Source of the DNA: Streptomyces sp. Ru71
GTDB taxonomy: Bacteria; Actinomycetota; Actinomycetes; Streptomycetales; Streptomycetaceae
DNA length: 64,000 bases
Direction of reading: 5' to 3'
Assembly (NCBI RefSeq): GCF_002920535.1
Contig: NZ_PQSS01000039.1
Coordinates: forward strand, 1 to 64,000
Positions within the stretch are counted from its first letter, which is position 1. The number at the start of each line of letters is the position of its first letter. The notes beneath the pieces were generated by a model. That model saw only the letters and a list, made by a program, of their open reading frames with translations. It was not told where the DNA came from and made no database searches. A program made the position numbers and the translations under genes. This document shows positions 53,726-62,919 of the stretch, one piece after another.

Positions 53726-56158
53726 TCAGGGCAGGTCCGGCAGGTCCTCCGGGTAGAGCAGGGTCAGGTCGTCGGTGTCCGGCTCGGCCAGCTGCGCCAC
53801 CCGGCCGGCGTGCCGCTCCACCATCGCCTCGAACGTCTGCCGCGCGGTGCGCCCGTTGCCGAAGGCCGGCCCCTTGGGGATCGCCGTGAAGTACTTCAGC
53901 AGCGCTTCGGCCGTGCCCGGCGCCAGCCGGTACTCGTGCTCCTCCGCCTGCTGCTCCACGATCCGCAGCAGCTCCTCGGGGCCGTAGTCGCCGAAGGTGA
54001 TCGTCCGTGAGAAGCGGGAGGCCACCCCGGGGTTGACGGACAGGAACCGCTCCATCTCGGCGGTGTAGCCGGCGACGATCACCACCACCGCGTCACGGTG
54101 GTCCTCCATCAGCTTCACCAGCGTGTCGATGGCCTCCTTGCCGAAGTCCCGCCCGGCGTCCTCGGGGGAGAGGGCATAGGCCTCGTCGATGAACAGCACC
54201 CCGCCGCGCGCCCGTTCGAAGGCCTCCTGGGTGCGGATGGCCGTGGAGCCGATGTGCTCGCCGACCAGGTCGACCCGGGACACCTCGACCAGATGGCCCT
54301 TGTCCAGCACCCCGAGGGAGGCGAGGATCTCGCCGTACAGCCGGGCGACCGTCGTCTTGCCCGTGCCGGGGGAACCGGTGAAGACCAGGTGCCGTTTGAC
54401 CGACGCCGCCTTCAGCCCTGCCCGCTGCCTGCGCCGGCCCACCTCGATCATGTCGGTGAGGGCGCGGACCTCCCGCTTGACGCTCTCCAGACCGACCAGC
54501 GCGTCGAGTTCGCCGAGCACGTCCTTGCTGGTGCGCGCCGACTCCGCGGGCTCCGCGGCGGCCGGCCCGGGCACGGTGACGCGCTGTTCAGGGACCCCGC
54601 CGAGCAGGCCCATCGAGCTGCTCACCGTCTGCACGGCCGGCTCCGGCGCCACCGGGGTGCGCAGGCTCGCGCTCTCGTCGCCGGTGCAGTCCTCGACCAC
54701 CGGCCCGGTCCCCGAGCCGGTGTCCGGGCCGCCGTCGGCGAACTCGTAACCACCGCGGGCGCAGCGCTCCGTGCGGCACTTCCTCAGCGTGGTGCGGCAG
54801 CCGTCGATCACATGGAAGCCGTAGCCGCCGCTGCCCGTCACCCGGCAGTTCAGGAAGCTGCCGCGGCCGCCCGCCGACACGTAGAAGCCCGCCTCGGACG
54901 GGGAGTCGACCGTGCACCGCTCGATGGTCGGGTCGGCGCCCTTGGTGACGATGACTCCGGTCTGGGTGCCCGACAGCGTGCAGGAGTTCAGCGTGCCGCC
55001 GCTGCCGTGGTCGCGGAACCACGCCCCGGTCGCCGCGTCCCGCACGCGGCAGTCGTCGAGCTGCGCGGTGGCGCCGTCGCTGACCGACACGGCCGTGTTG
55101 CGCACCTGGAACAGGTCGCTGTCGACGACGTCCACCCGCGAGCCGCGGTCCAGGACGAACAGCGCGTCGGGCACGTCGTGCACCCGGCACGAGTCCAGCA
55201 CCGCCGTCGCGCCGTCGCTGACCCACACGGCCGGGTAGTCGCCGGTGCTGTCGAAGATCTCGCACTGGTTGGCGTCCACACGCGTGCCCGGATCCCACAC
55301 CGACAGCCCGTTGCGGCCGAACTGCCGCACCGAGGTGCGGGTGAGCGTGAGCACCGAACGCGAGCGCAGATCGACCGCGTTCTCCGGGATGTCGTGGATA
55401 CGGCAGTCGGCCAGGGTGACCACCGCGTCGGTGTCCAGCGTGACCCCGTCGGCGGTGGTGCGGTGCACATCGCAGTCGGTGAGATGGGCGGTGGCCCGGC
55501 CGGTGATCTGCACCCCGCTGCCGCGCACCTCGTACACCTCGCAGCCCACCGCCTCCAGCGCGGAGTTGTCGCCGGTGGCGGACAGCCCGCTGCCGGAGGC
55601 GTGGTGGACCCGGCAGCGCTCCAGGCGCGGATGGGCACCGCCGCGCACCGCGACTCCCGCCTGCCCGGCGGCGACGACCTCGCAGTCCTCGAACACCCCG
55701 CCGCCGCCGTCGACGACGGCGATGCCGACACCGGCCGGATTGTCCACGGTCACCCGCCGCACCGTCGGCCGCGCGGACCCGCGGACCTCCACACCGGCCG
55801 CCGAACGCGTCACGACCCGGATGTCCCTCAGCTCCGGCGTGCCCTCCTCCACCAGCAGGGCGGGCGCCGCCGCGTCCTGGCCCTCCACGTGCAGGTCCTG
55901 CACCACGGCGGAGCCGCGCACCGTCAGCGGCACACCGTCTAGGGGCGCGATCCGCACACTGCCCGGGAAGCCCTCCGGGCCGCGCAGCGTCACCGCCCTG
56001 CGCACGACGAGGTTCTCCCGGTAGGTGCCGGGGGCGACGGTGAGAACGTCCCCGTCGGTCGCGGCCTCCAGGGCGGCGGCGAGCGACGCGTACTCACCCG
56101 TGCGGCGCCGCCACCGCGATGTGCCGGTGTGCGTCACCTGGACCGTGCCCTGTGCCAT
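53726..56158 (-). CDS. Right-handed beta-helix domain fused to a CbbX/EccA/SpoVK-type AAA+ ATPase
   Basis: Product of 810 residues. Residues about 20-480 are repeated beta-helix coils, with many 'DCxVxxxxxxGV' rungs (for example FEDCEVVAAGQAGVAVRGG, LERCRVHHASGSGLSATG). A linker follows, then an AAA+ module: Walker A FTGSPGTGKTTVARLYG, Walker B GGVLFIDEAYAL, and RFSRTITFGDY with the arginine region. This AAA+ type acts on rubisco (CbbX), in type VII secretion (EccA) or in sporulation (SpoVK). ATG 56158 is used; the GTG 18 bases upstream lacks a ribosome site. No EccB-E genes are nearby. Confidence 0.85.
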   Translation of the reverse strand: MAQGTVQVTHTGTSRWRRRTGEYASLAAALEAATDGDVLTVAPGTYRENLVVRRAVTLRGPEGFPGSVRIAPLDGVPLTVRGSAVVQDLHVEGQDAAAPALLVEEGTPELRDIRVVTRSAAGVEVRGSARPTVRRVTVDNPAGVGIAVVDGGGGVFEDCEVVAAGQAGVAVRGGAHPRLERCRVHHASGSGLSATGDNSALEAVGCEVYEVRGSGVQITGRATAHLTDCDVHRTTADGVTLDTDAVVTLADCRIHDIPENAVDLRSRSVLTLTRTSVRQFGRNGLSVWDPGTRVDANQCEIFDSTGDYPAVWVSDGATAVLDSCRVHDVPDALFVLDRGSRVDVVDSDLFQVRNTAVSVSDGATAQLDDCRVRDAATGAWFRDHGSGGTLNSCTLSGTQTGVIVTKGADPTIERCTVDSPSEAGFYVSAGGRGSFLNCRVTGSGGYGFHVIDGCRTTLRKCRTERCARGGYEFADGGPDTGSGTGPVVEDCTGDESASLRTPVAPEPAVQTVSSSMGLLGGVPEQRVTVPGPAAAEPAESARTSKDVLGELDALVGLESVKREVRALTDMIEVGRRRQRAGLKAASVKRHLVFTGSPGTGKTTVARLYGEILASLGVLDKGHLVEVSRVDLVGEHIGSTAIRTQEAFERARGGVLFIDEAYALSPEDAGRDFGKEAIDTLVKLMEDHRDAVVVIVAGYTAEMERFLSVNPGVASRFSRTITFGDYGPEELLRIVEQQAEEHEYRLAPGTAEALLKYFTAIPKGPAFGNGRTARQTFEAMVERHAGRVAQLAEPDTDDLTLLYPEDLPDLP

Positions 56159-56311
56159 GCGTTGCTGTGCCCCCACCTCGTCGTACCTGTGGCTCGTTCG
56201 CCATCGGGGCGTGCCCCTGCGGCTCCCTCACGCGCGGGATGTTGCCGAAGAGCTCGGCCGGTCCACCGTAGCGTGCGCGAGGCCGGTGAGTTGACCGGAG
56301 GCGGAACGCGG

Positions 56312-56920
56312 TCAGCTGCCGGTGCCGGTCCGGCCCCAGTCCGGGCCCGCGCGCAGCCAGGCCTGGTCCAGGCGGGCGTAGCGGCGGCGCACCATGCGCC
56401 AGACGATCAGCCGTCTGACCGCCTCGATCAGGCCGCCCACGGCGAGAGCCGTGCCGATGCCGGCGAGAACGGCGTGCGTCGTCGCGGTGGCGGAGTCCAG
56501 GGGACGGGCCGCGAGGTCGCCGTGCGGGTCCGTCCATATCGTGAAGTGGTCGCCGTGATGGGGGGACTTCAGGGTCGTCATGACCGGCGTGTGGTGCTCG
56601 CTGCCGTCCGGGCCGGTCCAGTCGGCGAGGACCCGGCTGCGGGTGTCGCGCCCGGACGCCAGGTCGGGACTGGCCTCCAGCGGGGAGCGCTCCACCTCGC
56701 GGACCACGGTGGCCGCCACCTCGAACCGCGTGTGCCGCTGCTCGCGGACCGACTTCTGCAGCGCGCCGTCGGCGGCTCTGGCGACCAGGGTGCCGGCCAC
56801 CGGGGTGACACAGAGGATCAGCAGCAGGGCCGTCAGGGCCACCCAGGCCTCCGCCAGGTCCGTCCCGCGGCGCAGCGGATTGTGCCGCCAGCGCCACAGC
56901 CCGCGGATCGCTCGCACCAT
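56312..56920 (-). CDS. Rv1733c-like two-helix membrane protein
   Basis: Product of 202 residues with an N-terminal NPLRRGTDLAEAWVALTALLL and a second membrane segment near 155-175 (AVLAGIGTALAVGGLIEAV). The large extracytoplasmic loop in between and the RRGTDLAE motif resemble the Rv1733c family, a membrane protein of the mycobacterial dormancy regulon. Function is unknown. ATG 56920 has AAGGGGG ten bases upstream. Confidence 0.8.
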   Translation of the reverse strand: MVRAIRGLWRWRHNPLRRGTDLAEAWVALTALLLILCVTPVAGTLVARAADGALQKSVREQRHTRFEVAATVVREVERSPLEASPDLASGRDTRSRVLADWTGPDGSEHHTPVMTTLKSPHHGDHFTIWTDPHGDLAARPLDSATATTHAVLAGIGTALAVGGLIEAVRRLIVWRMVRRRYARLDQAWLRAGPDWGRTGTGS

Positions 56921-57154
56921 CGCCCGCACCCCCTTCCCGCTCCGTGATAACTCCAGCGCGAGTCGTTCACCCGAGAACCCGGTGGAAGAGAGAGGGAAAT
57001 CACCCCCCGCCGGCGGTTCTCATGAACCTCTCAGACGTCCAACGAGCGGGCCCCGGGGGAGGGTTCCCCGGAGCCGGGACCGATCGAGGTGTCCGGTCGG
57101 CGGTGTCTCGTCGGGGGGGCGGGGTGTGCCGGGCCGGCCGGTCGTGGCGCGCGG

Positions 57155-57991
57155 TCAGACCGTGCGGCCGGCGAGGACGCGGACCGGGTCGCCGACCCGG
57201 ATCGTGCCGCCGGACAGCGGCACCAGGTTCTGGCCGAAGACGAGGCTGCCGTCGATGAGCCGGTGCCGGCCGAGCGTGCGCAGCGGCTCCTTGCCGCGCA
57301 CGGCGCTGTCCTGGTCGGTGGTGGTCACCACGCACCGCCCGCAGGTCTTGGCCACCCGGAACTCGACCTCGCCGATGGCGATGCGGGACCAGTCGTCCTC
57401 GGCCCACGGCTCGGTGCCCGACACGACGACGCTCGGCCGGAAGCGGTTCATGGGCAGCGGCCCCTCATGGGCGTGATCACCCCGCGCTATCAGGGAGTTG
57501 AGGGCGTCGAGGGACGCGGTGGTGGTGACCAGCAGCGGGTAGCCGTCGGCGAACGAGACCGTCTCACCGGGCAGCGCGTACTCCGGGTCGACCGGGCGGC
57601 GCGTGGCCGGGTCGTCCAGGTACACCAGGCGCACGCTCGCGCCGAGGTAGGAACCGCACCAGTCGTGGGCCGCCGGGTCGGCGGGGACCGCCTCCACCTT
57701 GTCGCCGAAGATGTTCACCGTCACCGTGCCCCCCGGCTCCGGGACGGGCACCGTCAGCGGGTCGAGGCCGGGTGCGGACAGACGAAGGCCGCCGTCGGGC
57801 GTCGGCTCGGCGGCGGCCAGTGCGAGGCGCGGCTGTTCGCGCTGGGTGACGACCTTTCCCCCGTCGTCGATCAGCACCCAGCGCCGGTCCCCGGCCAGCC
57901 CCCAGGGCTCCACGACGGCTTCCCGGAGCGACAGGCTCCGGAATGCCTTGACCGGATGGACGTGTATCGAGAGCAGTTCCGCGTTCCCCAT
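57155..57991 (-). CDS. MOSC-domain protein (YcbX/mARC-like)
   Basis: Product of 278 residues. The N-terminal MOSC beta-barrel begins LSIHVHPVKAFRSLSLREAVVEPWGLAGDRRWVLID; the C-terminal MOSC part has RFRPSVVVSG, and FRVAKTCGRCVVTTTDQ, where the Cys would ligate the molybdenum cofactor, followed by a second cysteine. Such enzymes reduce N-hydroxylated compounds with a molybdenum cofactor. Electron partners are not adjacent. Confidence 0.9.
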   Translation of the reverse strand: MGNAELLSIHVHPVKAFRSLSLREAVVEPWGLAGDRRWVLIDDGGKVVTQREQPRLALAAAEPTPDGGLRLSAPGLDPLTVPVPEPGGTVTVNIFGDKVEAVPADPAAHDWCGSYLGASVRLVYLDDPATRRPVDPEYALPGETVSFADGYPLLVTTTASLDALNSLIARGDHAHEGPLPMNRFRPSVVVSGTEPWAEDDWSRIAIGEVEFRVAKTCGRCVVTTTDQDSAVRGKEPLRTLGRHRLIDGSLVFGQNLVPLSGGTIRVGDPVRVLAGRTV

Positions 57992-58033
57992 GGGGACATC
58001 CTGCCAGCAGGCGCCGACATCCCCGGAGCGGAT

Positions 58034-58465
58034 TCAGTAACCGCGGTACTGCTGGTTGTTGTACGGATCCTGGTACGGCGCCTGGGCGGGCCGGGGCGCC
58101 GCCGGGCGCATCGCCTCGTAGCCCATGCCGGGTGCCGCCGGGCGGGGCTGCTGGAGCTGCGGGCCGGGGTAGCCGCGCGGCGCGGTGGCCTGCTGCGGGA
58201 TGTAGGCGGTGGGCGCCTGCTGCAGAGGAGCCGGCTGCGGCATGTGCGGGTAGCCGTAGGAGGGCTGGGACGGGGCCGCCGGGAGGGCGGGCAGGGCGGA
58301 CGGCAGCGCGGGCAGCTGGCTGCCCGGCGCGTCGTACGCGGCGGGGACCCGGATCGGGGCGATCTGAGGTGTGCCCCGCTCGGCCACGAGCGAGTCGTAG
58401 ATCGGGGTGTCCGGGAAAGAGGCGGAGTAGTAGCCGCCACCATAAGTGGAGCGGGGGGAGGTCAT
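58034..58465 (-). CDS. DUF6643-like proline/tyrosine-rich protein
   Basis: Product of 143 residues. It begins MTSPRSTYGGGYYSASFPDTPIYDSLVAERGTPQIAPIRVP, a stretch I know from Streptomyces DUF6643 proteins. The rest is rich in Pro, Gln, Tyr and Ala, likely disordered, ending QQYRGY. Function is unknown. ATG 58465 has GGGGGAGG upstream. Confidence 0.75.
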   Translation of the reverse strand: MTSPRSTYGGGYYSASFPDTPIYDSLVAERGTPQIAPIRVPAAYDAPGSQLPALPSALPALPAAPSQPSYGYPHMPQPAPLQQAPTAYIPQQATAPRGYPGPQLQQPRPAAPGMGYEAMRPAAPRPAQAPYQDPYNNQQYRGY

Positions 58466-58788
58466 GGCACATAAGTTAAGCCCACGATGTGCTGGTTGGG
58501 GAGACCGATAAGAGGGTTGTTTTGCGTGCCCTGAGTGACCGTGGTTCCCCAATGCGAGCGAACGTGGGAAAAAGGGGCGGCGCGAACGGGGATCGGCTGG
58601 TAAAAGGCGAGCTCCCAGCGGGTTACCGGCGGTTGACGGGCTGTGTCCGGACGCCGTCGGATGGCAGGCTGAGGGAGCTTCGGCAGCGGCTGGGAAGCGG
58701 CTGAGGAGCGGCCGAGAACAAGGCGCGGTGCGCCGGACCCGGGGCCGTCGGCGAGCGGCCCGGCGACGTGACAGTGATGGGGGCGGAC
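58466..58788. promoter_or_regulatory. Divergent promoter region between DUF6643-like and TerD genes
   Basis: This 323-base gap has no gene. The first 110 bases are AT-richer than the surroundings, with TAAGTTAAG near 58473 and TAAGAGGGTTG near 58509, and probably hold the minus-strand promoter. A weak TerD promoter must lie downstream of this. Nothing else is visible. Confidence 0.4.
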
Positions 58789-60150
58789 ATGTCAATGTCA
58801 AAAGGATCGAACACGCCGGTGCCGGCCACGGCGCTGCGCGTCGAACTGGGCTGGCGGCCCGGCCCCGGCGTGCCCGACGCGGACGCCTCGGCGTTGCTCC
58901 TGGCCGGCGGAAAGGTCCGCTCGGACGGGGACTTCGTCTTCTACAACCAGCCCGCCCACCCCTCCGGCGCCGTCCGGCACGAGGGCAAGCGGCAGGCCGG
59001 CGACCGTGTGACCGACACGCTCCTGGTGGACCTCGCGCGCGTGGAGCCCGGCATCGAGCGGGTCGTCCTGGCGGCCTCCGCCGACGGCGGCACCTTCGGA
59101 CAGGTCCCCGGCCTGTACATCGAGGTGCGCGACGCCGCGCAGGGCGGTGTGGTGGCCCGCTTCGACAGCGCCGGCGCGAGCGTCGAGACGGCCTTCGTGC
59201 TCGGCGAGTTCTACCGCCGCCAGGGCGCCTGGAAGTTCCGCGCCGTCGGGCAGGGCTACAGCAGCGGACTGGAAGGCCTGGCCACGGACTTCGGCATCAC
59301 GGTCGACGAACCCCAGCACACACCCGCGCCGGCCCACGGCGCCCCGCCGCCCCCGCCGGCCCCCACCCCCACCTACGGCACACCGCCGGCCATGCCCGCG
59401 CACGCCACTCCGCCACCGCCTCCGCCGGCCCCCTTCCCCGCCTACGGCACTCCGCCCGCGCCCACGTACGGCGCCCCGCCGCCCCCGCCGCCCCCCGCGC
59501 CAGCACGGCCCGTGAGCCTGAGCAAGGTGACGCTCACCAAGGCCGCGCCCTCCGTCTCCCTCGCCAAACAGGGCGGCACCTCCGGCGCCCTGCGCGTCAA
59601 CCTCAACTGGCAGGTGCGCAAGCAGTTCTCCGGGTGGGGCAGCAAACGCGGCCGCGCCGTCGCCCTGCACAACGACCTCGACCTCGACCTGTGCGCCCTG
59701 TACGAACTCGCCGACGGCCGCAAGGGGGTCGTCCAGGCCCTCGGCAACGCCTTCGGCGCCCTGCACCAGCCGCCGTACATCCACCTGGACGGCGACGACC
59801 GCACCGGTGCCGTGGAGACCGGCGAGAACCTCACCGTCAACCTGGACCACATCCGGGACTTCCGGCGCATCCTCGTCTTCGTCACCATCTACGAGGGCGC
59901 CCGCTCCTTCGCCGACCTGCACGCCACGGTCACGCTCCAGCCCCAGCACGGCGCCCCGATCGAGTTCTTCCTCGACGAGTGCACCGTCCCCTCACCCGTG
60001 TGCGCCCTCGCCCTGATCACCAACACCGGCGGTGATCTCGTCGTCCAGCGCGAGGCCCGCTATCTGGTGCCCGCACGCGGGGTCAGCCCGCAGCGGACCG
60101 TCGACCACGCCTACGGCTGGGGCATGAACTGGACCCCGGGCCGCAAGTAG
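58789..60150 (+). CDS. Two-domain TerD family protein with proline-rich linker
   Basis: Product of 453 residues with two TerD folds (about 5-170 and 240-450) joined by a Pro/Ala-rich linker (about 180-245, with many PPPP). The first domain has VELGWRP and ADASALLL, an FYNQP calcium-loop, and GAVRHEGKRQAGD; the second has LNWQVR and HNDLDLDLCALYEL. TerD proteins bind calcium and act in tellurite and other stress resistance. ATG 58789 (MSMSKGSNTPVP) was chosen because GGGGG is five bases upstream; ATG 58795 is possible. Confidence 0.88.
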   Translation: MSMSKGSNTPVPATALRVELGWRPGPGVPDADASALLLAGGKVRSDGDFVFYNQPAHPSGAVRHEGKRQAGDRVTDTLLVDLARVEPGIERVVLAASADGGTFGQVPGLYIEVRDAAQGGVVARFDSAGASVETAFVLGEFYRRQGAWKFRAVGQGYSSGLEGLATDFGITVDEPQHTPAPAHGAPPPPPAPTPTYGTPPAMPAHATPPPPPPAPFPAYGTPPAPTYGAPPPPPPPAPARPVSLSKVTLTKAAPSVSLAKQGGTSGALRVNLNWQVRKQFSGWGSKRGRAVALHNDLDLDLCALYELADGRKGVVQALGNAFGALHQPPYIHLDGDDRTGAVETGENLTVNLDHIRDFRRILVFVTIYEGARSFADLHATVTLQPQHGAPIEFFLDECTVPSPVCALALITNTGGDLVVQREARYLVPARGVSPQRTVDHAYGWGMNWTPGRK

Positions 60151-60176
60151 GGCGTCGGGAAGGCGTCGCCGGGGCG

Positions 60177-61352
60177 TCAGCTCTCGTCGGGCACGGCGTC
60201 CGGACGGGAGTAGGTGCGGCCCTTCCAGGCCGCACCCCGCCCCCGGTAGTGCTGCACCGCCGAGTCGACGGTCATCAGCAGATACAGGAACGCGGTGAAC
60301 GGCAGCGCGGGAGCGAGCCACAGCGGCTGCCGGTAGTAGCGCAGCATCGGTGCGTACGTCCCCGTCATCACCAGCCACGCCGCGCCGCCGAGCAGCGCCG
60401 TCGCGCCGTCGCCCGCGATCAGGCCCGCCACCAGTGCCACGGGCGGCACCAGGTACACCAGCGTGAGCCCGGCGACCGTGCCGAGCAGCACCAGCGGGTT
60501 GTGGCGCAGCTGCGCGTAGGCGCTGCGGGACACCATCCGCCACAGGTCGTGCAGCCGTGGATAGGGCCGCACGCTGTCCACGGACTCGGCCAGCCCCAGC
60601 CAGACGTGGCCGCCGCCCCCCTTCACGGCACGCGCGAGTGCCACGTCGTCGATGACGGCGTGCCGGATCGAGTCCGGGATGCGGGCCCGCACGGCCGCGT
60701 CGGTGCGCAGCAGCACACAGCCGCCCGCCGCGGCCGCAGTCCGCCCGCCCCGGCGGGCGATCCGGCGGAACGGGTAGAGCTGCGCGAAGAAGTAGACGAA
60801 CGCCGGCACCACCAGCCGCTCCCACAGGCTCTCCACCCGCAGCCGCGCCATCTGTGACACCACGTCGAAACCCCCGGTCCGCGCCGCCGCGACCAGCCGG
60901 CGCAGGCTGTCCGGGGCGTGCGCGATGTCGGCGTCCGTGAGCAGCAGGTACTCCGGCTCACGCGCGCGTGCCAGCGCGACACCGTGCCGCACCGCCCACA
61001 GCTTGCCCGTCCAGCCCGCGGGAGGCTCACCCGGCGAGTCCACGGTCAGCGGCAGCCCGCCGCACCGCCCGGCCAGCTCCCGCGCCAGCGCGCCGGTGCC
61101 GTCCGAGCTGCCGTCGTCCACGAGGAAGACCTCCGCGCGCCCCGGATAGTCCTGCGCCAGCAGCGACGGCAGCGAGCGCGGCAGCACCGCGGCCTCGTCC
61201 CGGGCCGGTACGACGACGCAGACCGACGGCCACGCCCCGGGGTCTCGGCGCGGCGGCAGACGCACGTCCGTGCGCCAGAACATCCCCTGGAACAGCAGCA
61301 GCCACAGCCAGGCGGCGAGGGACACGGCGGCGGTCCACACGAAGGCGCTCAC
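60177..61352 (-). CDS. Family 2 glycosyltransferase (HpnB-like)
   Basis: Membrane-linked enzyme of 391 residues. One N-terminal membrane segment, then a GT-A core: VVVPARDEAAVLPRSLPSLLAQDYPG, VDDGSSDGTG, DSPGEPPAGWTGKLWA, the metal-site DAD in LLTDADIAH, and VIDDVALARAV; three or more C-terminal membrane segments. The PGEPPAGWTGKLWA motif is that of the hopene-associated HpnB-type transferases, though no other hopanoid gene is seen. GTG 61352 start. Convergent with TerD. Confidence 0.85.
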   Translation of the reverse strand: MSAFVWTAAVSLAAWLWLLLFQGMFWRTDVRLPPRRDPGAWPSVCVVVPARDEAAVLPRSLPSLLAQDYPGRAEVFLVDDGSSDGTGALARELAGRCGGLPLTVDSPGEPPAGWTGKLWAVRHGVALARAREPEYLLLTDADIAHAPDSLRRLVAAARTGGFDVVSQMARLRVESLWERLVVPAFVYFFAQLYPFRRIARRGGRTAAAAGGCVLLRTDAAVRARIPDSIRHAVIDDVALARAVKGGGGHVWLGLAESVDSVRPYPRLHDLWRMVSRSAYAQLRHNPLVLLGTVAGLTLVYLVPPVALVAGLIAGDGATALLGGAAWLVMTGTYAPMLRYYRQPLWLAPALPFTAFLYLLMTVDSAVQHYRGRGAAWKGRTYSRPDAVPDES

Positions 61353-61409
61353 CTGCGCAGTGTGCCCCACCACAGGGGCCGGGCGGACGCCATCGTCTAT
61401 CGTGGCCGG

Positions 61410-62195
61410 GTGAAGATCGCGCTCATGGACTCCGGAATCGGGCTGCTGGCGGCCACCGCCGCGGTACGGCGTCTGCGCCCCGACGCCGATCTCGTGCTCT
61501 CCCTCGACCCGGACGGCATGCCCTGGGGGCCGCGCACCCCGCAGGACCTCACCGCGCGTGCGCTGGCCGTCGCCGAGGCAGCGGCCGCCCACCGGCCCGA
61601 CGCCCTCATCGTCGGCTGCAACACCGCCACCGTGCACGCCCTGACCGCGCTGCGCGACCGCCTGGAGCCCGGCATCCCGGTCGTCGGCACCGTGCCCGCG
61701 ATCAAGCCGGCCGCGGCCGGCGGCGGCCCCGTCGCGATCTGGGCCACGCCCGCCACCACCGGCAGCGACTACCAGCGCGGACTGATCCGCGACTTCGCCG
61801 ACGGCGTCCCGGTCGCCGAGGTGCCCTGCTGGGGACTGGCCGAGGCCGTCGAGCACGCGGACGAGACGGCCATCGACGCCGCCGTCGCCGCGGCCGCGGC
61901 CCTGACCCCCGACGACGTCACGACCGTCGTCCTGGGCTGCACCCACTACGAGCTGGTCGCCGAACGGATCCGCGCCGCCGTCCAGCGGCCCGGCCACCCC
62001 CGGCTGGTGCTGCACGGCTCGGCCGGGGCGGTGGCCGCGCAGGCGCTGCGCCGCCTGGGCGAGCTCCCGGCGCCCGAGGCACCGGCCGTCGGCACGCTCA
62101 CCGTGCTGCTCAGCGGACGTGAGGGAGCCCTGCCGCAGGCCGCGCTCGCCTACCAGGAGGGCAGGCTGCTGCCGGCGGTCAGCCCGGCGCCCTGA
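61410..62195 (+). CDS. Glutamate/aspartate racemase family protein (MurI-like)
   Basis: Product of 261 residues with the two catalytic cysteines: VGCNTATVHAL and LGCTHYEL, plus IALMDSGIGLLA at the N-terminus. It makes D-Glu for peptidoglycan if it is MurI, but it differs from typical actinobacterial MurI, where the early motif is DSGVGG, so it may be a second racemase. GTG 61410, divergent from the glycosyltransferase (57 bases). Confidence 0.85.
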   Translation: MKIALMDSGIGLLAATAAVRRLRPDADLVLSLDPDGMPWGPRTPQDLTARALAVAEAAAAHRPDALIVGCNTATVHALTALRDRLEPGIPVVGTVPAIKPAAAGGGPVAIWATPATTGSDYQRGLIRDFADGVPVAEVPCWGLAEAVEHADETAIDAAVAAAAALTPDDVTTVVLGCTHYELVAERIRAAVQRPGHPRLVLHGSAGAVAAQALRRLGELPAPEAPAVGTLTVLLSGREGALPQAALAYQEGRLLPAVSPAP

Positions 62196-62271
62196 CGCAC
62201 GCCGCGAGCGGCCGGCGGCGCACCCCGCCGGAGCAGTCACTGTGCGCTACGCGATACCCGCGCAGCGAAAC

Positions 62272-62835
62272 ATGAGTACCCTCAAAGACATGAGGGACGA
62301 CCGCCTCCGCGACGACGCCGCGCAGCCCGTGGTCTGGCACGGACGGGCCACCAACCGCGTCCAGTGGCTGCTGGCGCTCATCGGAGTCGCCTGCGTGGCC
62401 CTCGGTGTCGAGCTCGCCGTGGACTCGAACTGGACGACCGGCGTCACCGCGCTCGTCATGGCCGTCGTCGGCTGCATCGCCGCCGGACTGCTGGTCGTCT
62501 TCGGCACTCTCGCCTTCGTGCACGTCGACCTCAAGCTCGACCGGGAGTGCCTGGAGGTCCGCTGCGGCCACATCGGTCTGCCGCGCCGCCGCATCCCCCT
62601 CGACCACATCGCCGGAGTGGAGGTCGCCCCGCACGTCACCCCGCGCCACTGGGGCGGCTGGGGCTACCGCTGGCGGCCCGAGAAGGGCACGGCCGTGGTC
62701 GTCCGCCGGGGAGAGGGCGTGGTGCTGCGACTGTGGGACGGGCACACGTTCACTATCACCGTGGACAACGCCGAGGCCGCGGTCCGTCTGATCCGCGACC
62801 GGCTGCGGCCGACCTCCCCGGGCGCCCTGCGCTGA
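62272..62835 (+). CDS. Two-helix membrane protein with PH-like C-terminus, unknown function
   Basis: Product of 187 residues. Membrane segments are near 30-50 and 55-75. The C-terminal beta-rich part (HVDLKLDRECLEVRCG, RRIPLDHIAGVEVAPHV, GWGYRW) resembles bacterial PH-type membrane proteins. ATG 62272 and ATG 62290 both lack a clear ribosome-binding site. Function is unknown. Confidence 0.72.
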   Translation: MSTLKDMRDDRLRDDAAQPVVWHGRATNRVQWLLALIGVACVALGVELAVDSNWTTGVTALVMAVVGCIAAGLLVVFGTLAFVHVDLKLDRECLEVRCGHIGLPRRRIPLDHIAGVEVAPHVTPRHWGGWGYRWRPEKGTAVVVRRGEGVVLRLWDGHTFTITVDNAEAAVRLIRDRLRPTSPGALR

Positions 62836-62919
62836 CACTCCGCTGACGACGGCGGTCATCCGGAACGCAGCGCTCGTGCGCACGCGCGTATCGCTGCCGC
62901 CGCGGCCCGGCGCCAGGGC

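Noticed and set aside
53726..57991. Type VII secretion (ESX) locus
   Set aside because: Only the EccA-like AAA+ domain points that way. EccB, EccC, EccD, EccE, mycosin and WXG100 genes are absent.
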